A DNA stretch of 64,000 bases, taken from Chryseobacterium shigense (GTDB lineage Bacteria; Bacteroidota; Bacteroidia; Flavobacteriales; Weeksellaceae). Within the stretch, counting starts at the first letter, position 1, and each line of letters opens with the position of its first letter. The stretch lies in NCBI RefSeq assembly GCF_900156575.1, contig NZ_FTNY01000004.1:620001-684000 (forward strand), in the 5' to 3' direction. Both the position numbers and the translations under genes were made by a program. The notes below the pieces were generated by a model. The model did no database searches and was not told the DNA's origin. It was given only the letters and a program-made list of their open reading frames with translations. Of the stretch, positions 9,779 to 17,100 are shown one piece after another.

Positions 9779-9865
9779 AATTTTGTTTCCAAAACTATTG
9801 GTAAACGCTTTGCAAATCTAGAAAAATTCTTTTAAATCTACAAGACTTTTTTTAATATAAAATAG

Positions 9866-9946
9866 TGGGAAGAGCAGGATTCGAACCTGCGAAGCCGAAG
9901 CAACTGAGTTACAGTCAGTCCCATTTAGCCACTCTGGAATCTTCCC
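9866..9946 (-). tRNA. tRNA-Tyr(GTA), copy 2
   Basis: 81 nt with the long variable arm of a class II tRNA. Acceptor GGGAAGA/TCTTCCC. Anticodon stem ACTGA/TCAGT around CTGTAAC gives anticodon GTA. Identical to the copy at 10295-10375. Confidence 0.96.
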
Positions 9947-9966
9947 AAAAGTTTATATTAAAATTG

Positions 9967-10040
9967 AGCCTCCAGAGGGACTCGAACCCACGACCTGCTG
10001 ATTACAAATCAGCTGCTCTAGCCAACTGAGCTATGGAGGC
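9967..10040 (-). tRNA. tRNA-Thr(TGT), copy 2 (canonical)
   Basis: 74 nt. Acceptor GCCTCCA/TGGAGGC. Anticodon stem GCTGA/TCAGC is perfect around loop TTTGTAA, anticodon TGT. This is the better-paired of the two Thr(TGT) copies. Confidence 0.95.
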
Positions 10041-10135
10041 AATTTTAATTTCACGCCTGAAAGCTTTTGAGAAAATTCTACTCTGAGCTTTTCATTTATT
10101 TTAAAAAAATCATTCTTTTTGAGTCTGATTTTTTG

Positions 10136-10208
10136 AGCGGAAGACGAGGGTCGAACTCGCGACATTCAGCTTGGAAGGCTGACGCTCTACCAACTGAGCT
10201 ACTTCCGC
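10136..10208 (-). tRNA. tRNA-Gly(TCC), copy 1
   Basis: 73 nt, identical in sequence to the gene at 9706-9778. Perfect acceptor stem, anticodon TCC, no encoded CCA. Confidence 0.96.
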
Positions 10209-10294
10209 AATTTTGTTTCCAAAATCATTGGTAACGGTCTGCAAATCTAAGAAAACTTCTTGAAACCTGCAAGACTTTTTTTAATATAAAATAG

Positions 10295-10375
10295 TGGGAA
10301 GAGCAGGATTCGAACCTGCGAAGCCGAAGCAACTGAGTTACAGTCAGTCCCATTTAGCCACTCTGGAATCTTCCC
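10295..10375 (-). tRNA. tRNA-Tyr(GTA), copy 1
   Basis: 81 nt, identical to the gene at 9866-9946; class II variable arm, anticodon GTA. Confidence 0.96.
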
Positions 10376-10393
10376 AAAAGTTTATATTAAATG

Positions 10394-10467
10394 AGCCTCC
10401 AGAGGGATTCGAACCCACGACCCCGAGATTACAAATCACGTGCTCTGGCCAGCTGAGCTATGGAGGC
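10394..10467 (-). tRNA. tRNA-Thr(TGT), copy 1 (anticodon-stem mismatch)
   Basis: 74 nt, same acceptor (GCCTCCA/TGGAGGC) and loop (TTTGTAA, anticodon TGT) as the second copy. The anticodon stem reads CGTGA against TCTCG, leaving a U-U opposition at position 29:41. The variable region and D-loop also differ. It is the first gene after the tRNA promoter. Confidence 0.9.
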
Positions 10468-10513
10468 ATAATTAAAAAGAATTCAAAAGAACGCTGTTCC
10501 CTTTTTGCGAGTG

Positions 10514-10544
10514 CAAATATAGAACGGTTTTTTTGAATTCTCAA
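10514..10544 (-). promoter_or_regulatory. Promoter of the tRNA operon
   Basis: On the minus strand a TTG (-33, plus coordinates 10542-10544) and a perfect TATATTTG (-7, 10514-10521) are separated by 20 nt, matching the Bacteroidota consensus TTG-N17-23-TAnnTTTG. Transcription should start about 40 nt before tRNA-Thr copy 1. Confidence 0.85.
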
Positions 10545-10575
10545 ACTTTTTTATGACTTTTTTTATCTTTTTTTT

Positions 10576-10866
10576 CTACGCCATCTCTTTTTTCTTGATT
10601 AGTAGCTTTTTAGCTGTATCAACACAAAGGTCTAAACTTTCTTCAAAAGTTTCAGATGTCTTTTTTACTACGATATCGTCTCCCGGAACGGCCAAAATAA
10701 GTTCAGCAGTTTTGTTACTTCGATCCGAGGTATTTTCTACTTTTAAGAAAACCTTGCACTCATGAATTTTATCATAAAAGGTTTCCAATTTGCTTACTTT
10801 TTTGTCAATGTGTGATTCTAATGGTTCGTGTGGTGTTAAACCAATTGATTGAACTGTGATCTTCAT
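10576..10866 (-). CDS. hpf: Short-form ribosome hibernation-promoting factor (HPF/RaiA/YfiA)
   Basis: This 96-residue protein begins MKITVQSIGLTPHEPLESHIDKKVSKLETF and continues with the beta-alpha-beta pattern of the S30AE family, including ECKVFLKVENT and AELILAVPGDDIVVKK. It lacks the C-terminal extension of long HPF, so it should act as a 70S-inactivating or dimer-supporting short form in stationary phase. The start overlaps the xerC stop by 4 nt (ATGA), showing translational coupling in an rpsU-xerC-hpf operon. Confidence 0.9.
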   Translation of the reverse strand: MKITVQSIGLTPHEPLESHIDKKVSKLETFYDKIHECKVFLKVENTSDRSNKTAELILAVPGDDIVVKKTSETFEESLDLCVDTAKKLLIKKKEMA

Positions 10867-11750
10867 AATTCTTCTTTTTTAGATGCTCTAGGATGAGCCT
10901 GATTAAACACTTTTTTCAATTGTTCAATATTGGCATTCGTATAGACTTGAGTACTTGCAAGACTGGAATGCCCTAATATCTTCTTTACTTTGGAGATCTC
11001 CGCCCCATTATCCAAAACATGCGTAGCAAAGCTATGCCTAAGGATGTGAGGACTTCTTTTTTCTTTAGTTGTTACAAGACTAAGGTACTTATTAACTACC
11101 ACATAAACAAATTTTTCTGAGAGTTTTTTACCCTTTTTGTTGACCAAAAAATATGCCTGATGCCCGTTTTCAGGTTTCCTTATTTCAAGATAACTTCTAA
11201 GCAGATCCGAGAGTTCTTCGGAGATGGGAATAAAACGTTCCTTATTTCCTTTTCCTATTACTCTTAGCTCGTTTCCGTCTAAATTAACATACTCAAACAT
11301 CAGGCCACAAAGCTCGGCTTTACGGATTCCGGTCTGATATAATACTTCAATAATACATTTTTCAAGGGTATCCTGGTTCCCGGAAAGGACGTCGTCGCTC
11401 AGGGTCTGCATTTCTTCCTGTGAGATAGGAATCTGTTTTTCAGCATAAAACTTAAGAGAAGCAATACTCTCGGTGGGAGAAACTTTAATCTCCCCTATTT
11501 TTAAAAGAAATAAATAAAAACTTCGGAGCGATGATAATTTTCGGTTGATGCTTCTTTTTGAAATATTATTTTCGCTTAATTCCACGATAAAATTTCTGAT
11601 GACTTTTTTATCTGCCCGGGAAATATCTTCGGAAGATTCTGTTTTGAGATAGAAATGAGAAAAGTCCTCAAGATCTTTTTTGTAGCTTGTAACGGTGTGA
11701 GGTGAATACCTCTTTTCGAACTGCAAATATTCTAAATATTTATTCAACAT
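10863..11750 (-). CDS. xerC: Tyrosine recombinase XerC
   Basis: A 295-residue tyrosine recombinase with an N-terminal SAM-like DNA-binding domain (about 1-85) and a C-terminal catalytic domain. The catalytic set is visible: Arg in YQTGIRKAELCGL, Lys in GKGNKERFIP, His-x-x-Arg in HILRHSFATHVL, His in LGHSSLASTQVY and the nucleophilic Tyr in that same segment. Length and position between rpsU and hpf fit the housekeeping XerC that resolves chromosome dimers at dif, not a mobile-element integrase. The neighbouring tRNA genes are therefore not evidence of an island. Confidence 0.93.
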   Translation of the reverse strand: MLNKYLEYLQFEKRYSPHTVTSYKKDLEDFSHFYLKTESSEDISRADKKVIRNFIVELSENNISKRSINRKLSSLRSFYLFLLKIGEIKVSPTESIASLKFYAEKQIPISQEEMQTLSDDVLSGNQDTLEKCIIEVLYQTGIRKAELCGLMFEYVNLDGNELRVIGKGNKERFIPISEELSDLLRSYLEIRKPENGHQAYFLVNKKGKKLSEKFVYVVVNKYLSLVTTKEKRSPHILRHSFATHVLDNGAEISKVKKILGHSSLASTQVYTNANIEQLKKVFNQAHPRASKKEEL

Positions 11751-11833
11751 TACATAAGGTGTAAAAACAAAAATTCACCTCTCAAATATAAGAATATTTA
11801 AGAAGTGAATTATTATGTGGTTAAGAAAAATTC

Positions 11834-12031
11834 TTAAGCCTGCTCTTCCTTGCTAAGCCCTCTTTGTTTATAAGCGGCTTTCAGTCTAGATTGTCTTAAA
11901 GTTACAGAAGGCTTAATAAACGCTTGTCTAGATCTTAATTGACGAACTGTACCCGTTTTATCAAATTTTCTTTTATATTTTTTTAATGCTCTGTCGATGG
12001 ATTCACCATCTTTTACTGGAATTATTAACAT
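11834..12031 (-). CDS. rpsU: 30S ribosomal protein bS21
   Basis: This 65-residue basic protein starts MLIIPVKDGESIDRALKKYKRKFDKTGT and matches bS21 throughout, including RSRQAFIKPSVTLRQ. It is the first gene of the rpsU-xerC-hpf set, preceded on the minus strand by a good TTG/TAGTTTTG promoter. In Flavobacteriia bS21 is linked to anti-Shine-Dalgarno sequestration, which agrees with the weak SD sites seen across this window. Confidence 0.95.
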   Translation of the reverse strand: MLIIPVKDGESIDRALKKYKRKFDKTGTVRQLRSRQAFIKPSVTLRQSRLKAAYKQRGLSKEEQA

Positions 12032-12054
12032 ACTTTACATCTCATTTTGGGTTG

Positions 12055-12084
12055 CAAAACTAGACATTTTTTATGAAACCTCAA
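12055..12084 (-). promoter_or_regulatory. rpsU promoter
   Basis: The minus strand shows TAGTTTTG (-7, plus coordinates 12055-12062) and an upstream TTG (12082-12084) separated by 19 nt. The -7 element is about 24 nt before the rpsU start codon. Confidence 0.75.
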
Positions 12085-12121
12085 AATTTAACTCCGATTT
12101 AATTAAAAAAATGTAAATAAC

Positions 12122-12153
12122 TTATCCACAAAAAAACTTTACAATGTGGATAA
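12122..12153. promoter_or_regulatory. Pair of inverted perfect DnaA boxes (candidate origin or DnaA-regulated site)
   Basis: TTATCCACA (12122-12130) and TGTGGATAA (12145-12153) are exact matches to the DnaA box TTATnCACA in opposite orientation with a 14-nt AT-rich spacer. The flanks extend the inverted repeat to 11 bp per arm. The 300-nt gap between rpsU and ssrA (12032-12331) is AT-rich and holds no gene. There is no T-run, so this is not a typical terminator. Confidence 0.5.
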
Positions 12154-12307
12154 GTCGCCAATACTCCACAAACCAATATTCATTTTAATTCCTTAAAATC
12201 AATCAATTAGCCAATATTTCATTTGAGAAAACATTGCCAGACTTTCCCACGTCAGCATAATTCCCAAAAGTAGTCTATATTATGAACGGTATATAAACAA
12301 AAAACTT

Positions 12308-12315
12308 TATCTTTG
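12308..12315 (+). promoter_or_regulatory. -7 element of the ssrA promoter
   Basis: TATCTTTG matches TAnnTTTG exactly and ends 17 nt before the mature tmRNA 5' end. That leaves a short leader for RNase P to remove. No clear TTG is present at -33. Confidence 0.7.
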
Positions 12316-12331
12316 CATCTACTTAATTCAT

Positions 12332-12727
12332 GGGGTTGACTGGTTTCGACAGCAAGATCAATGGGTAAGTAAGCATGCAGAGAACCGTAGCGCGATCTCT
12401 TAAATCCCTTGCTACACAACTTTAACTGGCAACGAAGAGTTCGCTCTTGCAGCTTAATCCGAATAAAGTAAGATTCAAGCGCTTTCCCGAAGATAGTAAG
12501 GAAGCAAGATATCTCACAAATGCTCCGTTCTACGGCGTTTGATCCTGAGATATAGGAATGTAGAAATAAGGTTTCAGACGCTTCGGCTGAAACTCGAAAA
12601 CCTTAGAAGATAAGCTGAATGTTGGGTGTCTGCCCTCTGCCTTCAGTCGAAAATCAATGGTAGAATAAGCATGTAGAAATCTTATGTATTGCTTGTTTGG
12701 ACGAGGGTTCGAATCCCTCCAACTCCA
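12332..12727 (+). ncRNA. ssrA: Transfer-messenger RNA (tmRNA)
   Basis: The 5' end GGGGTTGACTGGTTTCGAC and the 3' end with GTTCGAATCCCTCCAACTCC form the tRNA-like domain; the acceptor pairs GGGGTTG with CAACTCC. The tag frame is visible at 12428-12457: GGC resume codon followed by AAC GAA GAG TTC GCT CTT GCA GCT TAA, i.e. G-NEEFALAA. The ALAA end fits proteolysis by ClpXP. No CCA is encoded. The RNA rescues stalled ribosomes together with SmpB, whose gene is not in this window. The 3' boundary is set at the discriminator base. Confidence 0.95.
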
Positions 12728-12730
12728 CAA

Positions 12731-12767
12731 AAAAGAGAGTCTGTAAAACACAGACTCTCTTTTTTTT
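12731..12767 (+). terminator. ssrA terminator
   Basis: An 11-bp perfect stem (AGAGAGTCTGT and its complement) with a 5-nt loop is followed by eight T residues, directly after the tmRNA 3' end. Confidence 0.92.
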
Positions 12768-12842
12768 AAAATCGTTATTAAATTAATACTCTATTTCCGC
12801 AGCCTCTAACTTTGCCTTTATCCTATTATATTACGATCAACA

Positions 12843-13637
12843 TTATATAGAAAGAATGCTAGGTGGCAAACCATACTGCTTTTTAAAAGCAAATGAAAAA
12901 TGAGAAAGATCTTCAAAACCAAGATCCAGATAAATATCACTCGCTTTTCTTCCTTTTTTTAAAAGATAATGCGCTTGCTGAAGTCTCTTTTCGAGCAGCC
13001 ACTTTCTAGGGGCAGTGCCAAATATTTTTTCAAAATCGCGTTTGAAGGTGGCTAAACTTCTTCCTGTCAGATAAGCAAAACGGTCCAGTTTTACATTAAA
13101 ATGATAATTCTTCTGCATAAAGTTTTCAAGATCTATTTTATAAGGATTTGCAATATCGAACAGCATATTTTTCAACGACTGATCATGTTCAAATAAAAGA
13201 ATTAAGGCTTCTTTTTGTTTTAATAAAGCCAGTTCAGGAGATTTATTTTCCAGCAAGTCCTTGTATTGCAGTAAAGACTCCATGAAATATTTCAGGTGAT
13301 TTACTTCGGAGACCTCAATAAAGGAAGGCATTTTTAATTTTTCAGGGAGAACAAATTCCTCTTCCGAGCTCATTGTCTTGAGTAGGTCGTCATCAAATCT
13401 GAGGGACAATGATTTAAATTCTGCTTCTTCACCGGGCTTTTTTAAAAATTTCAATAATTGATTTTTCCTCACCAGATAGATATCTCCACTGCGAAATATT
13501 TGTCGCTGAGCCCCATCATTAAGTTCCATTTCACCGGAAATCACCATTGATAAAGCATTATAGGAAACAAACTGCTCCCCTTCACGAAAAACAGTAAAGT
13601 AGCAGGAATAATTGATATAATCTATATTTTCAGACAT
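12843..13637 (-). CDS. AraC-family transcriptional regulator
   Basis: 264 residues with an N-terminal sensing region (about 1-150) that reads like a small cupin (YNALSMVISGEMELNDG and FRSGDIYLVRKNQLLKF). A C-terminal AraC double helix-turn-helix follows (about 165-264): FAYLTGRSLATFKRDFEKIFGTAPRKWL, LQQAHYLLKKGRKASDIYLDLGFEDLSHFSFAFKKQYG. It lies 72 nt downstream of an aldehyde dehydrogenase on the same strand. A strong palindrome (13654-13682) sits 17 nt before its start. The effector is unknown; control of the dehydrogenase or of itself is inferred. Confidence 0.9.
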   Translation of the reverse strand: MSENIDYINYSCYFTVFREGEQFVSYNALSMVISGEMELNDGAQRQIFRSGDIYLVRKNQLLKFLKKPGEEAEFKSLSLRFDDDLLKTMSSEEEFVLPEKLKMPSFIEVSEVNHLKYFMESLLQYKDLLENKSPELALLKQKEALILLFEHDQSLKNMLFDIANPYKIDLENFMQKNYHFNVKLDRFAYLTGRSLATFKRDFEKIFGTAPRKWLLEKRLQQAHYLLKKGRKASDIYLDLGFEDLSHFSFAFKKQYGLPPSILSI

Positions 13638-13653
13638 TCTTCATTGCAATTAA

Positions 13654-13682
13654 AGTCAAGTCAGAGCGGCTCTGACTTGACT
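13654..13682. promoter_or_regulatory. Perfect 14-bp-arm palindrome upstream of the AraC gene
   Basis: The arm AGTCAAGTCAGAGC is followed by one G and its exact complement. It lies between the dehydrogenase stop (13710) and the AraC start (13637). It contains the direct word pair GTCA-AGTCA in each arm. It may be an operator for the AraC protein or a 3' hairpin of the dehydrogenase mRNA; a T-run is lacking, only TTTAATTG follows on the minus strand. Confidence 0.55.
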
Positions 13683-13709
13683 GTTCAATATACTATTTTT
13701 AATAATTAT

Positions 13710-15125
13710 TTAGATCAGAATTGATTTGGGTTCCAGATATTCTTCCAGACCAAACGATCCGAATTCCCTCCCAATTCCGGACTGTTTAAATCCTCCGAAT
13801 GGTGCTAAGGCATCATGCTTAAATCCATTCACACAAACTCTTCCTGCTTCAATCTGAGAAGCAACCCTTAAGGCACGCTTCTCGTCGGAAGAAGTAACGT
13901 AAGCCGCCAATCCATAAGGAGTATCATTAGCAATGGCAATGGCTTCTTCTTCGTTTTCGTAAGAGATAATAGATAAAACCGGCCCAAAAATTTCTTCCTG
14001 TGCAATACGCATATCATTTCTGACATTCGTGAAAATAGTAGCTTTTACAAAATTGCCTTTTTCAAGGCCTTCAGGTTTTCCCATACCTCCCACCAAAAGG
14101 TCTGCTCCCTCGTGAATTCCTACTTCTATATAACTTTGCACACGTTCATACTGTCGCTCAGAAACCATTGGACCAACATTCGTGTTTTCGCTCGCCGGAT
14201 TTCCAACTACAACCTGACGTGCAGCCTCTTTTGCCAATTCATTCACCTCCGCTAATCTCGATTGAGGAACTAATAAACGGGTGGGAGCAATACAAGCCTG
14301 CCCGCTATTCATATAAGCGCCATAAACAGCCTGAGGAATAGCATCCTTAAAATCGGCATCATCTAAAATAATATTAGGCGATTTTCCTCCAAGTTCCAAG
14401 GTCACTCTCTTCATTGTTTCTACAGCTCCTTTGGCAATCATCTTTCCTGTCCGGGTAGAACCGGTAAAAGATATTTTGGCAATGTCGGGATGATTAACAA
14501 TTTCGCTTCCAACTCTATTTCCCAATCCGTTGACCACATTGACTATTCCTTTAGGCAATCCTGCTTCATGAAAGCATTCTATAATTAGCTGGGTTTGAAG
14601 CGCACTCATTTCACTGGGCTTTACCACTACCGTACACCCGGCAGCCACCGCTGTAGCAAACTTACTGCATATAAAACCGTTGCTGGAATTCCAGGGAGTA
14701 ATAATACCTACCACGCCTATCGGTGTCATCTGCACAAGAGTATGGCCGGCCCTTCTTTCGAATTCAAAATAACGAAGCGTCTCTATCATATGTTCGAAAG
14801 CGCCGACCATATTTTGAAAACTGGCGGTACAAAACTGTCGCGTTCCTCCATATTCCAGAATCATTGTGTCGATAAGTTCTGTTTCTCGTTTTTCGACGGC
14901 CCTTTTCAGGTTTTTAAGAATTTTAATACGTTCTTCTACACTTGTTCTGGAAAATGTTTTAAAAGCTTCTTTCGCTGCAGCAATCGCTTTTTGGGTGTCC
15001 TTTCCGTCTCCCAACACTACTTCACCTATTTTTTCATGGTTCGTAGGATTGATCAGATCAAATATTTCCGATCCCTGTACTTGGGTAAAATCACCATTAA
15101 TTTAAGATTGATCTATGCGTTTCAT
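13710..15125 (-). pseudogene. Aldehyde dehydrogenase with in-frame stop at codon 8
   Basis: The reading frame from ATG at 15125 would give a full-length ALDH of 471 positions, starting MKRIDQS-stop-INGDFTQVQGSE. The TAA is at 15102-15104 where the family normally has a residue just before the conserved INGE/INGD block. After the stop the frame is fully intact, with Asn in ITPWNSSNGF, Glu in VTLELGGKSPN and catalytic Cys in MNSGQACIAPTR. No ATG occurs between the stop and the GTG at 15017, which would remove the first strand pair of the coenzyme domain. It may be a recent nonsense mutation, a sequencing error, or a gene restarting at a weak codon. The natural substrate cannot be told from sequence. 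Confidence 0.75.
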
Positions 15126-15533
15126 ATTGATTTATTTTAATTGAACAGGACAAAGTTCTCGTAATTTTAAACCAATTACTTTGCTCCATAGCTCAATTTA
15201 ACTTTGTTGCAACGATCATCATCCACATGAAAATTCATCAATAAGATCGTGCTAGAAGTTAAAAAAACATCTTTAATCATTAAATTACACAAAAATAAAA
15301 CCTCGCCCGGGTATGATGATTAGCATAAAGTTCTCAACTCAATAAGACTGATTTACTAGTTACAGTTAATGGTTTTTCCTCCTTTCCGGTCTTGAATAAT
15401 CATTCATTTTACTTATGATTCGCATAGCAAACATAAATAGCTGAAAACTAAAACACTAAAACTTCTTACTATAAAATAAGTATAGTCTACCCACAAAAAA
15501 GACTAAAAAAATGTTTTATCGTGAAGAATTTTA
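15126..15533. other. Intergenic region between divergent dehydrogenase and acpP
   Basis: Some 400 nt without any convincing gene on either strand. It should hold the minus-strand dehydrogenase promoter and the plus-strand acpP promoter. Apart from the acpP -7 element just downstream, no clear motif or repeat was found. Confidence 0.5.
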
Positions 15534-15541
15534 TATATTTG
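15534..15541 (+). promoter_or_regulatory. -7 element of the acpP-fabF operon promoter
   Basis: TATATTTG fits TAnnTTTG exactly and lies 31 nt upstream of the acpP ATG. The expected -33 TTG is not clear. Confidence 0.75.
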
Positions 15542-15572
15542 CACCATCTAACAATTAAAAAAATAATTTACT

Positions 15573-15812
15573 ATGTCAGACATTGCATCAAGAGTAAAAG
15601 CTATCATCGCTGATAAGCTTGACGTTGAAGAAACAGAAGTAACTCCTGAAGCTAGCTTCACTAACGATTTAGGAGCTGATTCATTGGATACAGTTGAGTT
15701 AATCATGGAATTTGAAAAAGAATTCAACATTCAAATCCCTGATGATCAGGCTGAAAAAATTACTACTGTAGGGCACGCTATCGCTTACATCGAAGAAGTA
15801 GTAAATAAATAA
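15573..15812 (+). CDS. acpP: Acyl carrier protein
   Basis: This 79-residue acidic four-helix protein has the phosphopantetheine attachment motif GADSLDTVELIMEFE (Ser near 37). It carries growing acyl chains in type II fatty acid synthesis in the cytoplasm. It is followed 34 nt later by fabF, the classic acpP-fabF pairing, and the two continue into rnc. The start is fixed by the conserved MSDIASRVKAIIADKL. Confidence 0.97.
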   Translation: MSDIASRVKAIIADKLDVEETEVTPEASFTNDLGADSLDTVELIMEFEKEFNIQIPDDQAEKITTVGHAIAYIEEVVNK

Positions 15813-15846
15813 TATTCTTCAACAAAAAAGAAAATTTTAAAAGTTT

Positions 15847-17091
15847 ATGGAATTAAAAAGAGTAGTTGTAACCGGTTTTGGCGCAATAACACCGATTGGA
15901 AATAATGCAAAAGAATACTGGGAAAATCTTCTTAAAGGTGAGAGCGGTGCTGCTCCGATTACTCTTTTTGATGCCAAAAACTTTAAAACTAAATTCGCTT
16001 GCGAAGTAAAAGATTTCGATCCGTTGCAGCATTTCGATAAGAAAGAAGCAAAGAAAATGGACCGAAATACTCAACTTGGGCTTGTAGCCGCAAGAGAAGC
16101 GGTAGCACACTCCAGAATTATGGAAGACAATGTTGATAAAAACAGAGTCGGGGTAATCTGGGGATCTGGAATCGGAGGTTTAGAAACTTTCGAAACTGAG
16201 GTTTTAGGATGGGCGAATACGGAAATTCCAAGATTCAACCCATTCTTTATTCCTAAAATGATTGCGGATATCACTCCTGGACATATCTCCATTGAGTATG
16301 GTTTTCACGGGCCGAATTATACTACGGTATCAGCCTGTGCATCCTCTGCCAATGCACTGATTGATTCCAAGATGATCATCCAGTTAGGAAAAGCTGACGT
16401 TATTGTATGCGGAGGCTCTGAAGCAGCCGTTACAGCAAGTGGTGTCGGTGGATTTAATGCGATGATGGCACTTTCAACAAGAAATGATGACCCTACCACC
16501 GCTTCAAGACCGTTTGATAAAGACAGAGATGGTTTTGTACTAGGTGAAGGTGCGGGATCTATTATTCTTGAAGAATACGAGCACGCGGTAAAACGTGGTG
16601 CTACCATTTATGCAGAATTATTAGGTGGCGGTATGAGTGCAGATGCACACCATATGACTGCTCCTCACCCTGAAGGCTTGGGCGCTTATCTGGTAATGAA
16701 AAACTGTTTGGAAGACGCAGGCTTAACTGCTGATGAAGTAGACCATATCAACATGCATGGTACCTCTACTCCATTAGGAGATATTGCAGAATCCAACGCA
16801 ATTTCGAGATTATTGGGCGAGCACGCTTATGATATTCAGATTAATTCTACAAAATCAATGACAGGCCACCTTTTAGGTGCTGCCGGAGTTATTGAAGCTA
16901 TTGCAGCATTAGGAACAATTATTCATGGTGTCGTTCCACCTACCATCAATCATTTTACTGATGATGAAAAGATTGACAAAAGATTGAATTTCACATTCAA
17001 TACAGCTGTTAAAAAAGATGTAAAAGTAGCCATGAGCAATACTTTTGGATTTGGCGGGCACAACGCTTGCGTTCTATTTAAGAAAATCTAA
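15847..17091 (+). CDS. fabF: Beta-ketoacyl-[ACP] synthase II
   Basis: A 414-residue thiolase-fold condensing enzyme that elongates acyl-ACP with malonyl-ACP. The Cys-His-His triad is visible as TVSACASSANAL (Cys near 163), HMHGTSTPLGD (His near 303) and STKSMTGHLLGAAG (His near 339). The C-terminal glycine-rich NTFGFGGHNACVLF is typical. It begins MELKRVVVTGFGAITPIG, as in other FabF proteins. Only 9 nt separate its stop from rnc. Confidence 0.97.
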   Translation: MELKRVVVTGFGAITPIGNNAKEYWENLLKGESGAAPITLFDAKNFKTKFACEVKDFDPLQHFDKKEAKKMDRNTQLGLVAAREAVAHSRIMEDNVDKNRVGVIWGSGIGGLETFETEVLGWANTEIPRFNPFFIPKMIADITPGHISIEYGFHGPNYTTVSACASSANALIDSKMIIQLGKADVIVCGGSEAAVTASGVGGFNAMMALSTRNDDPTTASRPFDKDRDGFVLGEGAGSIILEEYEHAVKRGATIYAELLGGGMSADAHHMTAPHPEGLGAYLVMKNCLEDAGLTADEVDHINMHGTSTPLGDIAESNAISRLLGEHAYDIQINSTKSMTGHLLGAAGVIEAIAALGTIIHGVVPPTINHFTDDEKIDKRLNFTFNTAVKKDVKVAMSNTFGFGGHNACVLFKKI

Positions 17092-17100
17092 ATTCAATGA

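Larger units (their letters stand above)
9706..10467 (-). repeat. Tandem duplication of a Thr-Tyr-Gly tRNA unit
   Basis: Two units of about 335 nt, each in the transcribed order Thr(TGT), Tyr(GTA), Gly(TCC), lie head to tail (10467 to 10136, then 10040 to 9706). The Tyr and Gly genes are identical between units. The Gly-Tyr spacers are clearly homologous with scattered changes (shared CAATTTTGTTTCCAAAA start and AAGACTTTTTTTAATATAAA end). Only the Thr genes have diverged markedly. Confidence 0.88.

Noticed and set aside
10294..10536. Plus-strand ORF of 80 codons containing GFEPAKPKQLSYSQS and GFEPTTPRLQ
   Set aside because: It is the antisense reading of tRNA-Tyr and tRNA-Thr genes; this text is a known false protein pattern from tRNA complements.
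10863..11750. Tyrosine recombinase next to tRNA genes as a possible integrated island
   Set aside because: Sequence length and rpsU-xerC-hpf context fit housekeeping XerC; no att repeats or cargo genes are present.
12530..12751. Minus-strand ORF of 73 codons with WSWRDSNPRPN
   Set aside because: It is antisense to the tmRNA 3' half; the SNPRPN pattern is the usual tRNA-complement artefact.
14595..15140. 181-codon plus-strand ORF opposite the aldehyde dehydrogenase
   Set aside because: It is antisense to a frame with clear ALDH motifs; its length only reflects codon bias.
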